Positions 18,930-30,418 of a stretch of DNA of 64,000 bases are shown piece after piece. The stretch is from NCBI RefSeq assembly GCF_000160875.1, contig NZ_GG700805.1, forward strand, positions 310,001 through 374,000, in the 5' to 3' direction. Source of the DNA: Lactobacillus iners DSM 13335 (GTDB lineage Bacteria > Bacillota > Bacilli > Lactobacillales > Lactobacillaceae). The notes below the pieces were generated by a model that ran no database searches, had not been told where the DNA came from, and saw nothing but the letters and a program-made list of their open reading frames with translations. Within the stretch, counting starts at the first letter, position 1; each line of letters opens with the position of its first letter. Position numbers and translations under genes: made by a program.

Positions 18930-21329
18930 ATGACTAATATTCTTAAAAAACTTTATGATAATGACAAAAGAGATTTGAAAAAATTTGAAAAGATAGCCAA
19001 TAAGGTTGAAAAATTAGCAGATCATTTTGCTAATATGACTGACGAGCAGTTACAACATATGACTGTTGAGTTCCGTGACCGTTTGGCAAAAGGTGAGTCT
19101 TTGGATGATATATTGCCCGAAGCTTTTGCTACTGCTAGAGAAGGTGCAAAACGTGTTTTAGGTTTGTATCCTTTTCATGTGCAAGTAATAGGTGGTATCT
19201 CATTACACTATGGTAACATTTCAGAAATGATGACTGGTGAAGGTAAAACTTTAACAGCTACGATGCCAGTTTATTTGAATGCATTAACAGGGCAAGGTGT
19301 TCATGTTGTTACTGTTAACGAATACCTTTCTGCTCGTGATGAAAGTGAAATGGGTCAATTGTATAAATGGTTAGGCTTAACAGTTGGATTAAACCTTAAT
19401 TCGATGTCATCTGATGAAAAACGTGAAGCATACAGTTGTGACGTAACATATTCAACCAATTCGGAATTAGGCTTTGACTATTTACGTGATAACATGGTTG
19501 TTTACAAAGAACAGATGGTTCAGCGTCCTTTAAATTACGCTATCATTGATGAGGTCGATTCAATTTTAATTGATGAAGCTAGAACACCTTTAATCATTTC
19601 TGGACAAGCTGAGCAAGCTAATAACGAGTATATCCGTGCCGATCGCTTTGTTAAAACTTTAGTTGAAGACAAAAGTGATGACAATATGGACGACAATGAG
19701 GATCATGGTGATTATAAAATTGACTGGCCAACTAAAACAATTAGCTTAACTAATCAAGGTATTAGCAAAGCGTGTGAACATTTCGGCTTGAATAATTTGT
19801 ATGATATTGATAATCAAGTGTTAGTGCACCATCTTGATCAAGCATTACGTGCAAATTATATTATGTTGAATAACATTGATTATGTCGTTCAAAATGGCGA
19901 AGTTTTGATTGTTGATTCCTTTACAGGTCGTGTTATGGAAGGTCGTCGTTACTCTGACGGCTTGCATCAAGCTATTGAAGCTAAAGAAGGTGTGAAGATT
20001 CAAGAAGAATCTAAAACTCAGGCAACAATCACTTATCAGAATTTCTTTAGAATGTATAAGAAATTGTCAGGTATGACAGGTACAGCCAAAACAGAAGAAG
20101 AAGAGTTTCGTGAAATATATAATATGCAAGTTATTACGATTCCAACTAATCGTCCTAAGGCACGTAAAGATTTACCCGATATTTTATACCCAACCTTGGA
20201 TTCGAAATTTGAAGCTGTAGTAGAAGATATTCAAACACGTCACGCTAAAGGTCAACCTGTATTAGTGGGTACGGTAGCTATTGAAAGTTCAGAACGTTTA
20301 AGTAAGATGCTAGACCAAGCTGGAATAGCTCATGCTGTTTTGAATGCTAAGAATCACGCTAAGGAAGCAGAAATTATTATGAATGCTGGTCAGCGTGGTG
20401 CAGTTACTATTGCAACTAACATGGCAGGTCGTGGTACTGATATTAAATTAGGGCCTGGTGTTAAAGAATTAGGTGGATTAGCTGTTATCGGAACTGAACG
20501 TCACGAATCAAGACGTATTGATAATCAGTTACGTGGACGATCAGGACGTCAAGGTGATCCAGGTACAACAAGATTCTACTTGTCATTGGAAGATGATTTG
20601 ATGAAACGTTTTGGCTCAGAACGTGTTAAGGCCTTTTTGGATCGCATTGCTGGTAGTGATGATGAAAAGGTAATCGAAAGTAGAATGATTACACGACAAG
20701 TGGAGTCTGCTCAAAAACGTGTTGAGGGTAATAACTATGATACTCGTAAGCAAACTTTGCAGTATGATGATGTTATGAGAACGCAACGTGAGATCATTTA
20801 CGGTGAAAGAATGCAAGTTATTACTGAAGAACATTCCTTAAAAGAAGTGTTAATTCCTATGATGCAAAGAACGATTGCACATCAAATTGATTTGTACACT
20901 CAAGGATCTAAGAATCAGTGGCGAACAGATCAAATTCGTGACTTTATTGCTTCCAGTTTGGCTAGTGAAGAAGATGCAAAGAAGATCAATTTAAAGAATA
21001 TAACTGTTGACGAATTAAAAGAACAATTATATGAAATGGTTGATGACAATTATGCAGAAAAAGAAAGACAACTAGTTGATCCAGAACAAATGTTGGAATT
21101 TGAAAAAGTTGTCATTTTGCGTGTTGTTGATGATCGTTGGACGGATCATATTGATGCGATGGATCAATTACGTCAATCTATCAGTTTAAGAGGATATGGT
21201 CAATTAAATCCTTTAGTTGAGTATCAAGAAGCTGGGTATCGTATGTTTGAAGAAATGATTAGTAATATCGAATATGATGCTACTAGATTATTTATGAAAG
21301 CACGTATAGTACCAAATATGAGTCGATAA
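18930..21329 (+). CDS. secA: Preprotein translocase ATPase SecA
   Basis: A 799-residue motor that pushes secretory proteins through SecYEG. Walker A TGEGKT is at residues 102-107. The [16 protein letters not shown] and [15 protein letters not shown] motifs, the GRGTDIKLG and [10 protein letters not shown] segments, and the helical scaffold are all present. It ends right after the scaffold at ARIVPNMSR, without the C-terminal Cys-rich SecB-binding tail, as is common in lactobacilli. AAGGA precedes the ATG. A terminator follows, before prfB. Confidence 0.97.
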   Translation: MTNILKKLYDNDKRDLKKFEKIANKVEKLADHFANMTDEQLQHMTVEFRDRLAKGESLDDILPEAFATAREGAKRVLGLYPFHVQVIGGISLHYGNISEMMTGEGKTLTATMPVYLNALTGQGVHVVTVNEYLSARDESEMGQLYKWLGLTVGLNLNSMSSDEKREAYSCDVTYSTNSELGFDYLRDNMVVYKEQMVQRPLNYAIIDEVDSILIDEARTPLIISGQAEQANNEYIRADRFVKTLVEDKSDDNMDDNEDHGDYKIDWPTKTISLTNQGISKACEHFGLNNLYDIDNQVLVHHLDQALRANYIMLNNIDYVVQNGEVLIVDSFTGRVMEGRRYSDGLHQAIEAKEGVKIQEESKTQATITYQNFFRMYKKLSGMTGTAKTEEEEFREIYNMQVITIPTNRPKARKDLPDILYPTLDSKFEAVVEDIQTRHAKGQPVLVGTVAIESSERLSKMLDQAGIAHAVLNAKNHAKEAEIIMNAGQRGAVTIATNMAGRGTDIKLGPGVKELGGLAVIGTERHESRRIDNQLRGRSGRQGDPGTTRFYLSLEDDLMKRFGSERVKAFLDRIAGSDDEKVIESRMITRQVESAQKRVEGNNYDTRKQTLQYDDVMRTQREIIYGERMQVITEEHSLKEVLIPMMQRTIAHQIDLYTQGSKNQWRTDQIRDFIASSLASEEDAKKINLKNITVDELKEQLYEMVDDNYAEKERQLVDPEQMLEFEKVVILRVVDDRWTDHIDAMDQLRQSISLRGYGQLNPLVEYQEAGYRMFEEMISNIEYDATRLFMKARIVPNMSR

Positions 21330-21357
21330 AAAAGGGAGGGTTGACCTCCTTTTTTTG
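21328..21357 (+). terminator. Terminator between secA and prfB
   Basis: AAAAAAGGGAGG and CCTCCTTTTTTT surround a short GTTGA loop. The secA stop codon lies at its base. Confidence 0.75.
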
Positions 21358-21370
21358 AAAGGAGTTTAAT

Positions 21371-22487
21371 ATGGAAATAAGTGAGATCCAAGCATTACTA
21401 GCAAATTTTGAAAAACAATTGTCACATTTTAGGAGGTCTCTTTGACTTCGATAATTTAAAAGAAAGTATCGCAATCAATGAGCAAAAAATGGCGGATGAT
21501 ACCTTTTGGAATGATCAGACGAATGCCCAAAAAATAATTGAAGCGACCAATTATATGCGTGAAAAAGTTGATAAATATCAAACCTTAAGTTCTGCTTTAG
21601 CTGATGCGAAGACGGCTGTTGAACTATATAATATGGAGCCGGAAAATGATATGCTAATGGAGATAACAGCAGAAGTTGAAAAATTGAAGAATGAATTTAA
21701 TAACTATGAGCTGCATCTATTATTGTCGGGAAAATATGATGATCATAATGCCTTGCTAGAAATTCATTCTGGTGCTGGTGGTACAGAAGCTATGGATTGG
21801 GCTAATATGTTATTTAGGATGTATCAACGTTGGTGTGATAGTCATAATTTAACCTTTGAAGTAGATGATTTCCAGGTAGGTGACGAAGCAGGCTTAAAAA
21901 GTGTTAGTGTTAGAGTACAAGGTAATAATGCATTTGGCTTGTTAAAATCAGAAAATGGCGTGCATCGTTTGGTTAGAATCTCTCCATTTGATTCTGCTAA
22001 GAGAAGACATACGTCGTTTGCTTCAGTTGAAGTTATTCCTGAAATTGATAAGAGTATAAATATTGAAATAAATCCGGATGACTTACGAATCGATGTTTAT
22101 CGATCTAGTGGTGCAGGTGGACAGCATATTAATAAAACATCTAGTGCTGTTCGAATTACGCACTTACCTACTGGTATTGTTACTTCTTCACAAGCTCAGC
22201 GTTCGCAATTCCAAAATCGTGAGACAGCAATGGATATGTTACGAGCAAAATTATTTAAACTTGAGGAAGACAAAAAGCGTAAGCAAACTGAGGCTTTAAA
22301 GGGTAATCAAAAGGAAATAAATTTTGGCTCTCAAATTAGATCATATGTATTTCATCCATATAATATGGTTAAAGACCATAGAACTGATTATGAAACTAGT
22401 GATACTATAGGAGTGATGAATGGTAATCTTGATCCATTTATTTATGCTTATTTGCAGTGGATGCTAAGTCAAGAAAATCCAGAGTAG
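21371..22487 (+). CDS. prfB: Peptide chain release factor 2 (programmed +1 frameshift)
   Basis: The gene is split into 21371-21442 (24 codons, frame stops at the TGA at 21443) and 21444-22487 (347 codons), joined by a +1 shift to give 371 residues. RF2 reads UGA/UAA stops. It carries the tripeptide region SPF in RISPFDSAKRR and the GGQ loop in GAGGQHINKTSSAVR. Its own UGA makes the frameshift self-limiting: low RF2 gives more shifting. The second part alone would lack the conserved N-terminal helix. GGAG precedes the ATG at 21371. Confidence 0.95.
21431..21446 (+). other. Programmed +1 frameshift site of prfB
   Basis: AGGAGG at 21431-21436 is an internal Shine-Dalgarno, followed after 3 bases by the slippery CTT and in-frame TGA C. 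This is the classic arrangement: ribosomes pause at UGA, slip from CUU to UUU and continue with GAC. Confidence 0.95.
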
Positions 22488-22503
22488 AATTTGTGGTGAT
22501 AAT

Positions 22504-22800
22504 ATGAAATTTAAATATTTTGTCATAGCAATATTAGCTTTTATAATTTTGAATTTGATATTGCTTTTAAATATAATTTATAAATTATTAACATTTCTTT
22601 TTCCAATTTTCTTTATAATCGATATACTTATTATTGTTTTTGGTGCTCTTTCGATTTATATTGCAATTCATAAGGCTAAAAAAAAGTATAGTAGTTATAT
22701 CAAAAAATTTTATTATAATGATAATTGCAAGCAAGCATCAACATCTCATCGTAAAGAGGCTAGAAATGTTACTATTGATGATGTAGATAAAGAGGACTAA
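22504..22800 (+). CDS. Small membrane protein of unknown function
   Basis: A 98-residue protein not recognised. Two hydrophobic helices (about residues 5-25 and 32-55, rich in Ile, Leu and Phe) are followed by a basic cytosolic tail (HKAKKKYSSYIKKF) and an acidic end (DDVDKED). A weak GGTGA site precedes the ATG. It sits 16 bases after prfB and 3 bases before hprK, so it is read in the same message. PspC-like or holin-like small proteins occur at this place in some relatives, but no such motif is seen here. Confidence 0.65.
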   Translation: MKFKYFVIAILAFIILNLILLLNIIYKLLTFLFPIFFIIDILIIVFGALSIYIAIHKAKKKYSSYIKKFYYNDNCKQASTSHRKEARNVTIDDVDKED

Positions 22801-22803
22801 TTT

Positions 22804-23742
22804 ATGAGTGATATGGTTAAAATTAGTGAATTGTTGCATGATAATCCCACTTTGACAGTTAAACAGGGTGAAGATTATTTGGAACATAGGGTTGTGTCTG
22901 TATCTGATATTTCAAGACCTGGCTTGGAATTAACAGGTTATTTTGATTTCTATCCTAAAGAAAGAATTCAATTATTAGGTAAAACAGAAATTTCGTATAG
23001 TACACATTTAGATCATGATTTGAGAACCAATGTTTTTAGACGAATGGCCACTGATATTACGCCTTGTTTTGTGATTTCACGTGGATTACCTATTCCATCA
23101 GAATTGTTGGAAGCTGCAGAGCAGGCAAAAGTTCCAGTTTTAACTAGTAATATGCCTACAACTCAGTTGACTAGTGTCTTAATGCAGTACTTGGATGAAC
23201 ATTTAGCACCTAGAAAAAGTATACATGGTGTTTTAGTGGAAATTTATGGTATGGGTGTGTTGATTATGGGCAATTCAGGTGTAGGTAAGTCAGAAACTGC
23301 ACTTGATTTAATCAAGCGAGGTCATCGTTTGATTGCTGATGATCGAGTTGATGTTTATCAAAAAGACGATAAAACGGTTGTAGGTGAGGCTCCAGCGATT
23401 TTGAAGCATTTGATGGAAATAAGAGGGATTGGTATTATTGATATCATGAGTCTCTTTGGTGCTGGAGCTGTTAAAGAAAAGTCTGAAATTCAATTAGTAA
23501 TTAATTTACAAAATTGGGATCCTAAAGAAAATTATGATCGTTTGGGTATTGCAGAAAAGTATATCAACATCTTTGATGTTGCAGTTCCTCAATTAACTGT
23601 TCCAGTTAAAGTTGGACGTAATTTAGCAATTATTATTGAAGTAGCTGCCATGAACTTTAGAGCAAAAAAGATGGGATATGATGCTAGTGAAAAATTTGAA
23701 AGAAATTTGTCAGCTTTAATTGCTGATAATTCTCAGAAATAG
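22804..23742 (+). CDS. hprK: HPr kinase/phosphorylase
   Basis: A 312-residue hexameric enzyme that phosphorylates HPr at Ser46 in response to glycolytic intermediates, creating the CcpA co-repressor, and removes it when phosphate is high. Walker A GNSGVGKS begins at residue 156, followed by the catalytic LIADDRVDV, and the family signature [21 protein letters not shown] is present. It starts the hprK-lgt-gpsA-trxB series, with 14 bases to lgt. Its presence supports a working CcpA system, relevant to the cre sites near 58640-58690. Confidence 0.96.
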   Translation: MSDMVKISELLHDNPTLTVKQGEDYLEHRVVSVSDISRPGLELTGYFDFYPKERIQLLGKTEISYSTHLDHDLRTNVFRRMATDITPCFVISRGLPIPSELLEAAEQAKVPVLTSNMPTTQLTSVLMQYLDEHLAPRKSIHGVLVEIYGMGVLIMGNSGVGKSETALDLIKRGHRLIADDRVDVYQKDDKTVVGEAPAILKHLMEIRGIGIIDIMSLFGAGAVKEKSEIQLVINLQNWDPKENYDRLGIAEKYINIFDVAVPQLTVPVKVGRNLAIIIEVAAMNFRAKKMGYDASEKFERNLSALIADNSQK

Positions 23743-23756
23743 AAAAAGGATTAAAG

Positions 23757-24590
23757 ATGAACTTGATAATAAATCCAGTAGCTTTTAGATTAGGATCGAT
23801 GTCAATTAAATGGTATGGAATATTAATGGCATCAGGAATTGTAATAGCATTATTGATGGCAATAGTTGAAGGAAAGAAGAGGCAGATAATGCCCGAAGAT
23901 TTTTCCGATTTTCTATTGTGGGGAGTACCAATAGGCTTTGTAGGTGCAAGGCTTTACTATGTTATTTTTAAATGGGACTATTTTGCTCAAAATCCAGGGC
24001 AAATATTTGCTATTTGGAATGGTGGAATTGCTATTTATGGCGGGTTATTAACTGGCTTAGTTGTGTTAATTCTATTTTGTAATTCTAGATTTTTACCTCC
24101 CTTGTTGATGTTAGATATTATTATTCCAGGCGTTATGGCTGCTCAAATAATTGCTCGTTGGGGTAATTTTATTAATCAAGAAGCACATGGTGCGTGTGTT
24201 AGTTTATCCTTTTTACAAAGCTTGCATTTACCAGATTTTATAATTAAGCAAATGTATATAGCAGGTCATTATTATCAGCCAACATACTTATATGAATCAT
24301 TTTTCAATTTAATTGGACTAATTATTATTTTGGCCTTACGACATAAAAAAGGTTTGTATAAACGAGGAGAAGTATTTTTTAGTTATTTGATATGGTATTC
24401 TGTAGTTCGTTTCTTTGTGGAAGGGATGCGAACAGATAGTTTATATTTGATGAACACCATTAGAATTTCGCAATTAGTAAGTGTTATTTTGTTTATTGTA
24501 GCAATTGTGTTATTAATTTATCGTCGCAAATATAAGCATGTCAAGTGGTATTTAGATGGTAGTGGATTAAAATATCCGTATGAGCGTTAA
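23757..24590 (+). CDS. lgt: Prolipoprotein diacylglyceryl transferase
   Basis: A 277-residue membrane enzyme that attaches diacylglycerol from phosphatidylglycerol to the lipobox Cys of prelipoproteins, such as the AdcA-like and histidine-triad proteins in this window. The signature ARWGNFINQEAHG, the N-terminal IKWYGILMASGI, and YYVIFKWDYFAQNPGQIFAIWNGGIAIYGG region are present. About seven membrane helices. The ATG follows AAAAGGA. Confidence 0.95.
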   Translation: MNLIINPVAFRLGSMSIKWYGILMASGIVIALLMAIVEGKKRQIMPEDFSDFLLWGVPIGFVGARLYYVIFKWDYFAQNPGQIFAIWNGGIAIYGGLLTGLVVLILFCNSRFLPPLLMLDIIIPGVMAAQIIARWGNFINQEAHGACVSLSFLQSLHLPDFIIKQMYIAGHYYQPTYLYESFFNLIGLIIILALRHKKGLYKRGEVFFSYLIWYSVVRFFVEGMRTDSLYLMNTIRISQLVSVILFIVAIVLLIYRRKYKHVKWYLDGSGLKYPYER

Positions 24591-24626
24591 TATTATTTTG
24601 GATTAATAGATAGAAAGTTGATAGAA

Positions 24627-25646
24627 ATGACAAAAATTAGTGTATTAGGAAATGGTTCGTGGGGCTCTGTATTGGGCTCAATGTTAGCAGATAATGGAAA
24701 TGATGTTATTTTATTTGGTAATATTGCTGCAGTTAATCAAGAAATCAATGAAAAGCATACTAATGAGCATTATATGAAAAATTGGTCTTTAAATGATAGT
24801 GTTAAAGCAACGGATGATTTAGAGCTAGCTTTAAAAGATGCTGAAATTGTGTTATTTGTGTTACCAACCAAAGCAGTCAGGATAGTTGCTAAAAATGTTC
24901 GCAAAGTTTTAGATAAATTAGGCACTAAACCTTTGTTAGTTACTGCTACCAAAGGAATAGAACCAGGTAGCAAAAAATTGATTTCTGAAATTCTAACTGA
25001 AGAAATTTATCCTAATGATTTAGATAAAATTGTGGCTATCAGTGGACCTAGCCATGCCGAAAATGTTGCTCAAAAAGATTTAACAGCTATTGCTTGTGCA
25101 TCAACTGATATTAAAAATGCCGAATTAGTTCAAAAATTATTTTCCAATAATTACGTCAGATTTTATACAAATCCAGATTTAATTGGTGTAGAAGTTGCAG
25201 GAGCAGTAAAAAATGTTATTGCGATTGCTGCAGGTATATTAGTTGGTAAAAAATTTGGTGATGATGCTAAGGCTGCCTTAATGACACGTGGATTAGCCGA
25301 AATTACTCGTTTAGGTGTTAAATGTTTCGGTGCCGATCGACTTACTTTTAGTGGCTTAGCTGGTATTGGTGATTTAATTGTTACTTGTACTTCTTCCAAT
25401 TCAAGAAATTGGCGTTGTGGTAAGCAATTAGGTGAAGGTAAACCATTACAAGAAATTTTAGATAACATGGGACAAGTTGTTGAAGGTGCGACTACTGTAA
25501 AGGCCGTTCATGAATTATGTGAAGCTAATGATGTTGATATGCCAATTAGCGAGGCTATTTATCGTGTTCTTTATGAAAATTCAGATGTTGATCTAGAAAT
25601 CAAAAAAATGATGGGACGTAGTCCAAAACCTGAAATCAGATTGTAA
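24627..25646 (+). CDS. gpsA: NAD(P)-dependent glycerol-3-phosphate dehydrogenase
   Basis: A 339-residue enzyme reducing dihydroxyacetone phosphate to sn-glycerol 3-phosphate for phospholipid and teichoic acid synthesis. The Rossmann motif GNGSWGSVLG is at the N terminus, with ATKGIEPGSKKL and the catalytic lysine region VEVAGAVKNVIAIAAGI plus GLAGIGDLIVTCTS. A TTG at 24618 also lies in frame, but the ATG at 24627 is 9 bases after AGAAAG and is preferred. Next comes trxB after 19 bases. Confidence 0.95.
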   Translation: MTKISVLGNGSWGSVLGSMLADNGNDVILFGNIAAVNQEINEKHTNEHYMKNWSLNDSVKATDDLELALKDAEIVLFVLPTKAVRIVAKNVRKVLDKLGTKPLLVTATKGIEPGSKKLISEILTEEIYPNDLDKIVAISGPSHAENVAQKDLTAIACASTDIKNAELVQKLFSNNYVRFYTNPDLIGVEVAGAVKNVIAIAAGILVGKKFGDDAKAALMTRGLAEITRLGVKCFGADRLTFSGLAGIGDLIVTCTSSNSRNWRCGKQLGEGKPLQEILDNMGQVVEGATTVKAVHELCEANDVDMPISEAIYRVLYENSDVDLEIKKMMGRSPKPEIRL

Positions 25647-25665
25647 AATTTTAGGAGTATGAAAA

Positions 25666-26592
25666 TTGATAAAAAAATATGATGTTATCATAATTGGAGC
25701 TGGACCTGGTGGCTTGACAGCCGCATTATATGCTTCCCGAGCTAATTTGTCAGTAGCTATAGTTGATAAAGGATTGTATGGCGGCCAAATGAATAATACA
25801 GGTGCCATTGATAATTATCCTGGCTTTGCTGATATTACTGGGCCGCAATTAAGTGAAAAAATGTATCAAAGTGCAATGAAATTTGGTGCGGAGTATTTCT
25901 ATGCTGATGTGCAACAAATAATCGTTGAGCAACAGATGAAAAAGGTTATTACAGAAAAAGATGAGTTTCATGCTCCAGCAGTTTTAATTGCTACAGGTGC
26001 TGTACATAAACATCTCAACATTCCTGGTGAAGACACATATCAAGGAAGAGGTGTGTCATATTGTGCTGTATGTGATGCTGCTTTTTTCCGAAATGAAGAA
26101 ATTGCTGTTATTGGTGGCGGAGATTCTGCTATTGAAGAGGGGCTATATTTAGCTCAAACTGCTAAAAAAGTTACAATTATACATCGTCGTAATGAACTGC
26201 GTGCGCAACCAGTTTTACAAAAGATGGCATTTGCTAATGATAAGATTGATTTTATCTGGAATGCAAATACGGAAGAAATTTTGGGTGATGGTAGTAGAGT
26301 TACGGCAGTGAAGTACTATGATAAAAATGCTGAAGAACAGAAGATTTTAAATGTTTCAGGCGTATTTATTTATGTTGGTGTACAAGCTAATAGTATGGCT
26401 TTTAGTAATTTAGGGATTTGTGATGAACACGGTTGGATAATTACTGATGATCATATGCAAACTAAAGTAGAAGGTATATTTGCTTTAGGTGATGTACGTC
26501 AAAAGGATTTAAGGCAAATTGCTACAGCAGTTGGTGAAGGCAGTATTGCAGGACAAGCTGCTTATCATTATTTACAAACTTTAAAAAATTAA
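25666..26592 (+). CDS. trxB: Thioredoxin reductase
   Basis: A 308-residue FAD/NADPH flavoenzyme that reduces thioredoxin. The FAD motif GAGPGGLTAALYASRA is near the N terminus, the redox-active CAVC is at residues 133-136, and the NADPH motif GGGDSAIEEGLYLA and the C-terminal FALGDVR FAD motif follow. The start is a TTG at 25666, 9 bases after TAGGAG. An ATG at 25659 is out of frame. Co-directional with gpsA and pgcA. Confidence 0.95.
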   Translation: MIKKYDVIIIGAGPGGLTAALYASRANLSVAIVDKGLYGGQMNNTGAIDNYPGFADITGPQLSEKMYQSAMKFGAEYFYADVQQIIVEQQMKKVITEKDEFHAPAVLIATGAVHKHLNIPGEDTYQGRGVSYCAVCDAAFFRNEEIAVIGGGDSAIEEGLYLAQTAKKVTIIHRRNELRAQPVLQKMAFANDKIDFIWNANTEEILGDGSRVTAVKYYDKNAEEQKILNVSGVFIYVGVQANSMAFSNLGICDEHGWIITDDHMQTKVEGIFALGDVRQKDLRQIATAVGEGSIAGQAAYHYLQTLKN

Positions 26593-26608
26593 ATCGGAGG
26601 ATAAACAT

Positions 26609-28336
26609 ATGGGGGCAAAGGACAGACTAGCTCAATGGTTAGGAAATGAACGCTTAAATTCAGATATGCGTTCAGAACTAATGGAATTTAAAAAAAATTC
26701 AGCTTGGGTTGAAGATGCCTTTGGTCAAGATATTAATTTTGGTACGGCAGGGATGCGTGGATTGCTAGAGCCTGGTACTAATCGTATTAACTTTTATACT
26801 GTAGGTCGTGTGACGGAAGGCTTAGCTAAACTAATAGAGGAGAATGGTTCTACTGCTATCAAACGTGGGGTTGTTATAGCATATGATTCACGTTATTATT
26901 CACGTGAATTTGCAACACATGCTGCACAGATTTTAGGTAATCATGGTATTACAGTCTATTTATTTGACAATTTGCGTCCTACACCGGAATTGTCTTTTGC
27001 AGTACGCTATCTTAAGACTTTTGCAGGTATTAATATTACAGCATCGCATAATGCTAAACAATATAATGGTTATAAAGTTTATGGCGAAGATGGTGCACAG
27101 ATGTCACCTGATAATGCAGATCGATTATTTGCTTTTGCTCAAAAAGTTACCGATATTTTTTCTGTTACTTGTGCATCTGTTAGCACATTAAGACAAAAAA
27201 ATATCTTACATATGATAGGTGAAGATGTTGATCAAGCATACCTTAAAGAACTTGCAACCGTAAATCTTAATTCTTGTTTAATTAATAAAAATGCTGATCA
27301 AATCAAAATCATATATACACCAATTCATGGTGCTGGTAAGGTTTTGTACGATCGGGCATTTAGACAAGCTGGATTTAAAAATATAATCCCTGTAGTTTCA
27401 CAATCAATCATTGATCCTGAGTTCCCTACAACAATTAAGCCAAATCCTGAATTTAAGCAATGCTTTGATGAAGGTATTAAGTTAGCTAATGATCTGAAAG
27501 CAGATTTGATTATAGCTACAGATCCTGATGCTGATAGAATGGGAGCTTGTGTCCGTACTTCAGATGGAAGTTTTCAAGTCTTAACTGGTAATCAAATTGC
27601 AACTTTATTTATTAATTATTTGCTAGTTAATCTTAAAGCAGCTGGTAAATTATCATCTGATTACGAATTAATTACGTCAATTGTTTCTAGTGCCTTACCT
27701 TTTAAGATTGCTCAGGATTATGGTATTAAAACTAAGCATGTTTTAACTGGATTTAAGTTCATTGGTGAAGAAATAGATCGAATGAGTACACAGAATGACG
27801 GTCATTTCTTGATGGGATTTGAAGAAAGTTATGGTTACTTATTTAAACCCTTTACTCGTGATAAAGATGCGATGCAAGGTGCTTTGATGTTGGCTGAAGT
27901 TGCTTGTTATTATGCTTCACATAACAAAACTATTTTTGATGGATTACAAGAAATTTGGAACAAATATGGCTTTGCTTATGAAGTAACTAGTGCACTAGAA
28001 ATGCCAGGTCTTGGTGGTCAAGAAAAAATGAAGTTGTTGATGGATAAATTGCGAAAAGATCCGATTAAAGAAATAATGGGACAACATGTTACAAAGACAC
28101 AAGATTTCTTATTACAGACAGAGTCTATTAATGGTCAAATGAGTAAATTGGAAGGCTTTACTCAGTCTAATGTTTTGAAATATTTCTTAGAAGATAATAC
28201 TTGGCTGGCCTTAAGACCATCAGGTACTGAACCCGTAGTAAAAGTTTATGTCGGAGTTAACAAGGATAATTTTTCTAATGCTAAACAGGCAGCAGAAGAT
28301 TATACAGCAGCTATTGAACATATTTTATTCAAATAA
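26609..28336 (+). CDS. pgcA: Phosphoglucomutase (alpha-D-phosphohexomutase family)
   Basis: A 575-residue enzyme interconverting glucose 6-phosphate and glucose 1-phosphate, feeding UDP-glucose for glycolipid and wall polymers. The phosphoserine loop TASHN is at residues 144-148 (Ser146), metal loop DPDADRMG follows, then the sugar-specificity region GFEESYGYLF and the phosphate-binding RPSGTEPVVKVY at the C terminus. CGGAGG precedes the ATG. It ends the hprK-to-pgcA run at a terminator. Confidence 0.92.
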   Translation: MGAKDRLAQWLGNERLNSDMRSELMEFKKNSAWVEDAFGQDINFGTAGMRGLLEPGTNRINFYTVGRVTEGLAKLIEENGSTAIKRGVVIAYDSRYYSREFATHAAQILGNHGITVYLFDNLRPTPELSFAVRYLKTFAGINITASHNAKQYNGYKVYGEDGAQMSPDNADRLFAFAQKVTDIFSVTCASVSTLRQKNILHMIGEDVDQAYLKELATVNLNSCLINKNADQIKIIYTPIHGAGKVLYDRAFRQAGFKNIIPVVSQSIIDPEFPTTIKPNPEFKQCFDEGIKLANDLKADLIIATDPDADRMGACVRTSDGSFQVLTGNQIATLFINYLLVNLKAAGKLSSDYELITSIVSSALPFKIAQDYGIKTKHVLTGFKFIGEEIDRMSTQNDGHFLMGFEESYGYLFKPFTRDKDAMQGALMLAEVACYYASHNKTIFDGLQEIWNKYGFAYEVTSALEMPGLGGQEKMKLLMDKLRKDPIKEIMGQHVTKTQDFLLQTESINGQMSKLEGFTQSNVLKYFLEDNTWLALRPSGTEPVVKVYVGVNKDNFSNAKQAAEDYTAAIEHILFK

Positions 28337-28351
28337 TAGAATATATACTTT

Positions 28352-28379
28352 AAAGTTGGACTTAGGTCCGACTTTTTTT
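28352..28379 (+). terminator. Terminator after pgcA
   Basis: AAGTTGGAC at 28353-28361 pairs with GTCCGACTT at 28366-28374 (one wobble), then a T run. Confidence 0.8.
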
Positions 28380-28393
28380 ACAGAGGTATTTTA

Positions 28394-30391
28394 ATGATTC
28401 GAAAACAAAAAAATAAAAGATTTGAATTAGTATCTAAATTTCAACCAGCGGGAGATCAGAAACAAGCTATTGATCAATTATGTGATAATTTCAAAAAAGG
28501 AGTTAAGGAACAAATATTGCATGGAGCCACTGGTACTGGTAAGACTTTTACTATGGCTAATCTTATTGCTAAATTAAATAAACCAACATTAGTTATTTCA
28601 CATAATAAGACTTTAGTTGGTCAATTATATGGTGAATTTAAACAATTTTTTCCTAATAATGCTGTTGAATATTTTGTTTCTTATTATGATTATTATCAAC
28701 CAGAAGCGTATGTTCCCAGTTCAGATACATATATTGAAAAAGATTCCGCAATTAATGATGAAATTGATCAATTAAGGCATGCTACGACTTCTGCATTAAT
28801 GCAAAGAAAAGATGTGATTGTTGTTGCTTCAGTTTCGTGTATTTTTGGGTTAGGTGATCCTAGAGAATATGCTAAAAGTGTCATTTCTTTGTCGGTAGGT
28901 GAAGAGTATGAACGAGATCTGCTATTACGAGATTTAGTGAATATTCAGTATGATCGAAATGATTTAGATTTACAACGTGGACATTTTAGAGTACATGGAG
29001 ATATTGTAGAAATTTTTCCAGCTGGCAATTCAAATAAAGTGTATCGTGTTGAATACTTTGGAGATGAAATTGATCAGATCGTGGAAGCAAATTCCCTGAC
29101 TGGTGAAATATTAGGAAAATGTGAGCAGATCTCTCTATTTCCAGCTACGCATTTTATGACAGATAGTGAACAAATGAAGCGAGCTATCAACGACATCAAA
29201 AAAGAACTATCATTGCAGGTCAAAGCTTTTGACGATAAAGGAAAGTTGTTAGAAGCACAAAGAATAAAGCAACGTACTAATTATGATATTGAAATGATGC
29301 AAGAAGTTGGTTATACCAATGGCATTGAAAATTATTCTCGCCATATGGATAATCGCAAAGCAGGTGAACCGCCTTATACTTTATTAGATTTCTTTCCAGA
29401 TGATTTTTTAATTTTAATTGATGAATCACATGCTACAATGCCTGAATTACAAGCTATGTATAATGGTGATCGTAGGCGCAAACAGACTTTAATTGATTAT
29501 GGCTTTCGCTTGCCTTCCGCTTTGGATAATCGCCCATTAAAATTATTAGAGTTTGAAAAACATGTGCATCAAATTGTTTATGTTTCTGCTACTCCAGGTG
29601 ATTATGAATTATCCCGTACTGATAAAGTAGTAGAACAAATCATTAGGCCAACTGGATTATTAGATCCTATAGTTGAAGTTCGACCTATTAATGGTCAAAT
29701 TGATGATTTGATTGCTGAAATCAACATCCGGATCAGACGAAAAGAACGGGTTTTTGTGACTACATTGACCAAAAAAATGTCGGAAGATTTAACTGATTAT
29801 TTAAAAGAATTGGGTATTAAAGTCCAATATTTGCATTCAGAAATTAAAACTTTGGAACGGATGAAAATAATTCGTGACTTACGTTTAGGCAAGTTTGATG
29901 TTTTAGTGGGCATTAATTTGTTAAGAGAAGGCATAGACGTACCGGAAGTATCATTAGTTGCGATTTTAGATGCTGATAAGGAAGGCTTTTTACGTTCTAC
30001 TAGACCTCTTGTGCAGATGATGGGTAGAGCTGCTCGCAATGAAAATGGTAAAGTGATTATGTATGCCGATCATATAACAGATTCGATGCAAGCTGCTATT
30101 GATGTAACAGAGCGTCGGCGTAATATTCAAATGCTCTTTAATCAGAAACACCATATTATTCCTAAAACAATTGTTAAGCCAATACGTGATATTATTTCAC
30201 ATACAAAGGATGTCGATCAAAAAGATAAGCAGATCAATGATTTTTCTGATTTGAATTTTGATGAATTAAGTGCAAAACAAAAAGAACAAATGATTATTAA
30301 TTTGACTGAACAGATGAAAATAGCTGCTCAAAAGTTGGATTTTGAGACTGCGGCAACATTAAGGGATGCGATTATTGATTTGAAAAAGTGA
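28394..30391 (+). CDS. uvrB: Excinuclease ABC subunit B
   Basis: A 665-residue DNA-damage-verification helicase of nucleotide excision repair. Walker A GATGTGKT starts at residue 44. The beta-hairpin [12 protein letters not shown] that locks onto damaged DNA, the DESHATMPE box, the QMMGRAARN motif VI and the C-terminal UVR domain ([22 protein letters not shown]) that binds UvrC are all visible. The ATG follows CAGAGG. uvrA lies 27 bases downstream. Confidence 0.97.
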   Translation: MIRKQKNKRFELVSKFQPAGDQKQAIDQLCDNFKKGVKEQILHGATGTGKTFTMANLIAKLNKPTLVISHNKTLVGQLYGEFKQFFPNNAVEYFVSYYDYYQPEAYVPSSDTYIEKDSAINDEIDQLRHATTSALMQRKDVIVVASVSCIFGLGDPREYAKSVISLSVGEEYERDLLLRDLVNIQYDRNDLDLQRGHFRVHGDIVEIFPAGNSNKVYRVEYFGDEIDQIVEANSLTGEILGKCEQISLFPATHFMTDSEQMKRAINDIKKELSLQVKAFDDKGKLLEAQRIKQRTNYDIEMMQEVGYTNGIENYSRHMDNRKAGEPPYTLLDFFPDDFLILIDESHATMPELQAMYNGDRRRKQTLIDYGFRLPSALDNRPLKLLEFEKHVHQIVYVSATPGDYELSRTDKVVEQIIRPTGLLDPIVEVRPINGQIDDLIAEINIRIRRKERVFVTTLTKKMSEDLTDYLKELGIKVQYLHSEIKTLERMKIIRDLRLGKFDVLVGINLLREGIDVPEVSLVAILDADKEGFLRSTRPLVQMMGRAARNENGKVIMYADHITDSMQAAIDVTERRRNIQMLFNQKHHIIPKTIVKPIRDIISHTKDVDQKDKQINDFSDLNFDELSAKQKEQMIINLTEQMKIAAQKLDFETAATLRDAIIDLKK

Positions 30392-30418
30392 TCGCTTTAA
30401 GAAAGAGAAGACTAGTTG

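Noticed and set aside
21408-22487. prfB read as a gene starting at an alternative codon near 21408
   Set aside because: This frame lacks the conserved N terminus. The standard frameshift signal joins it to the ATG at 21371.
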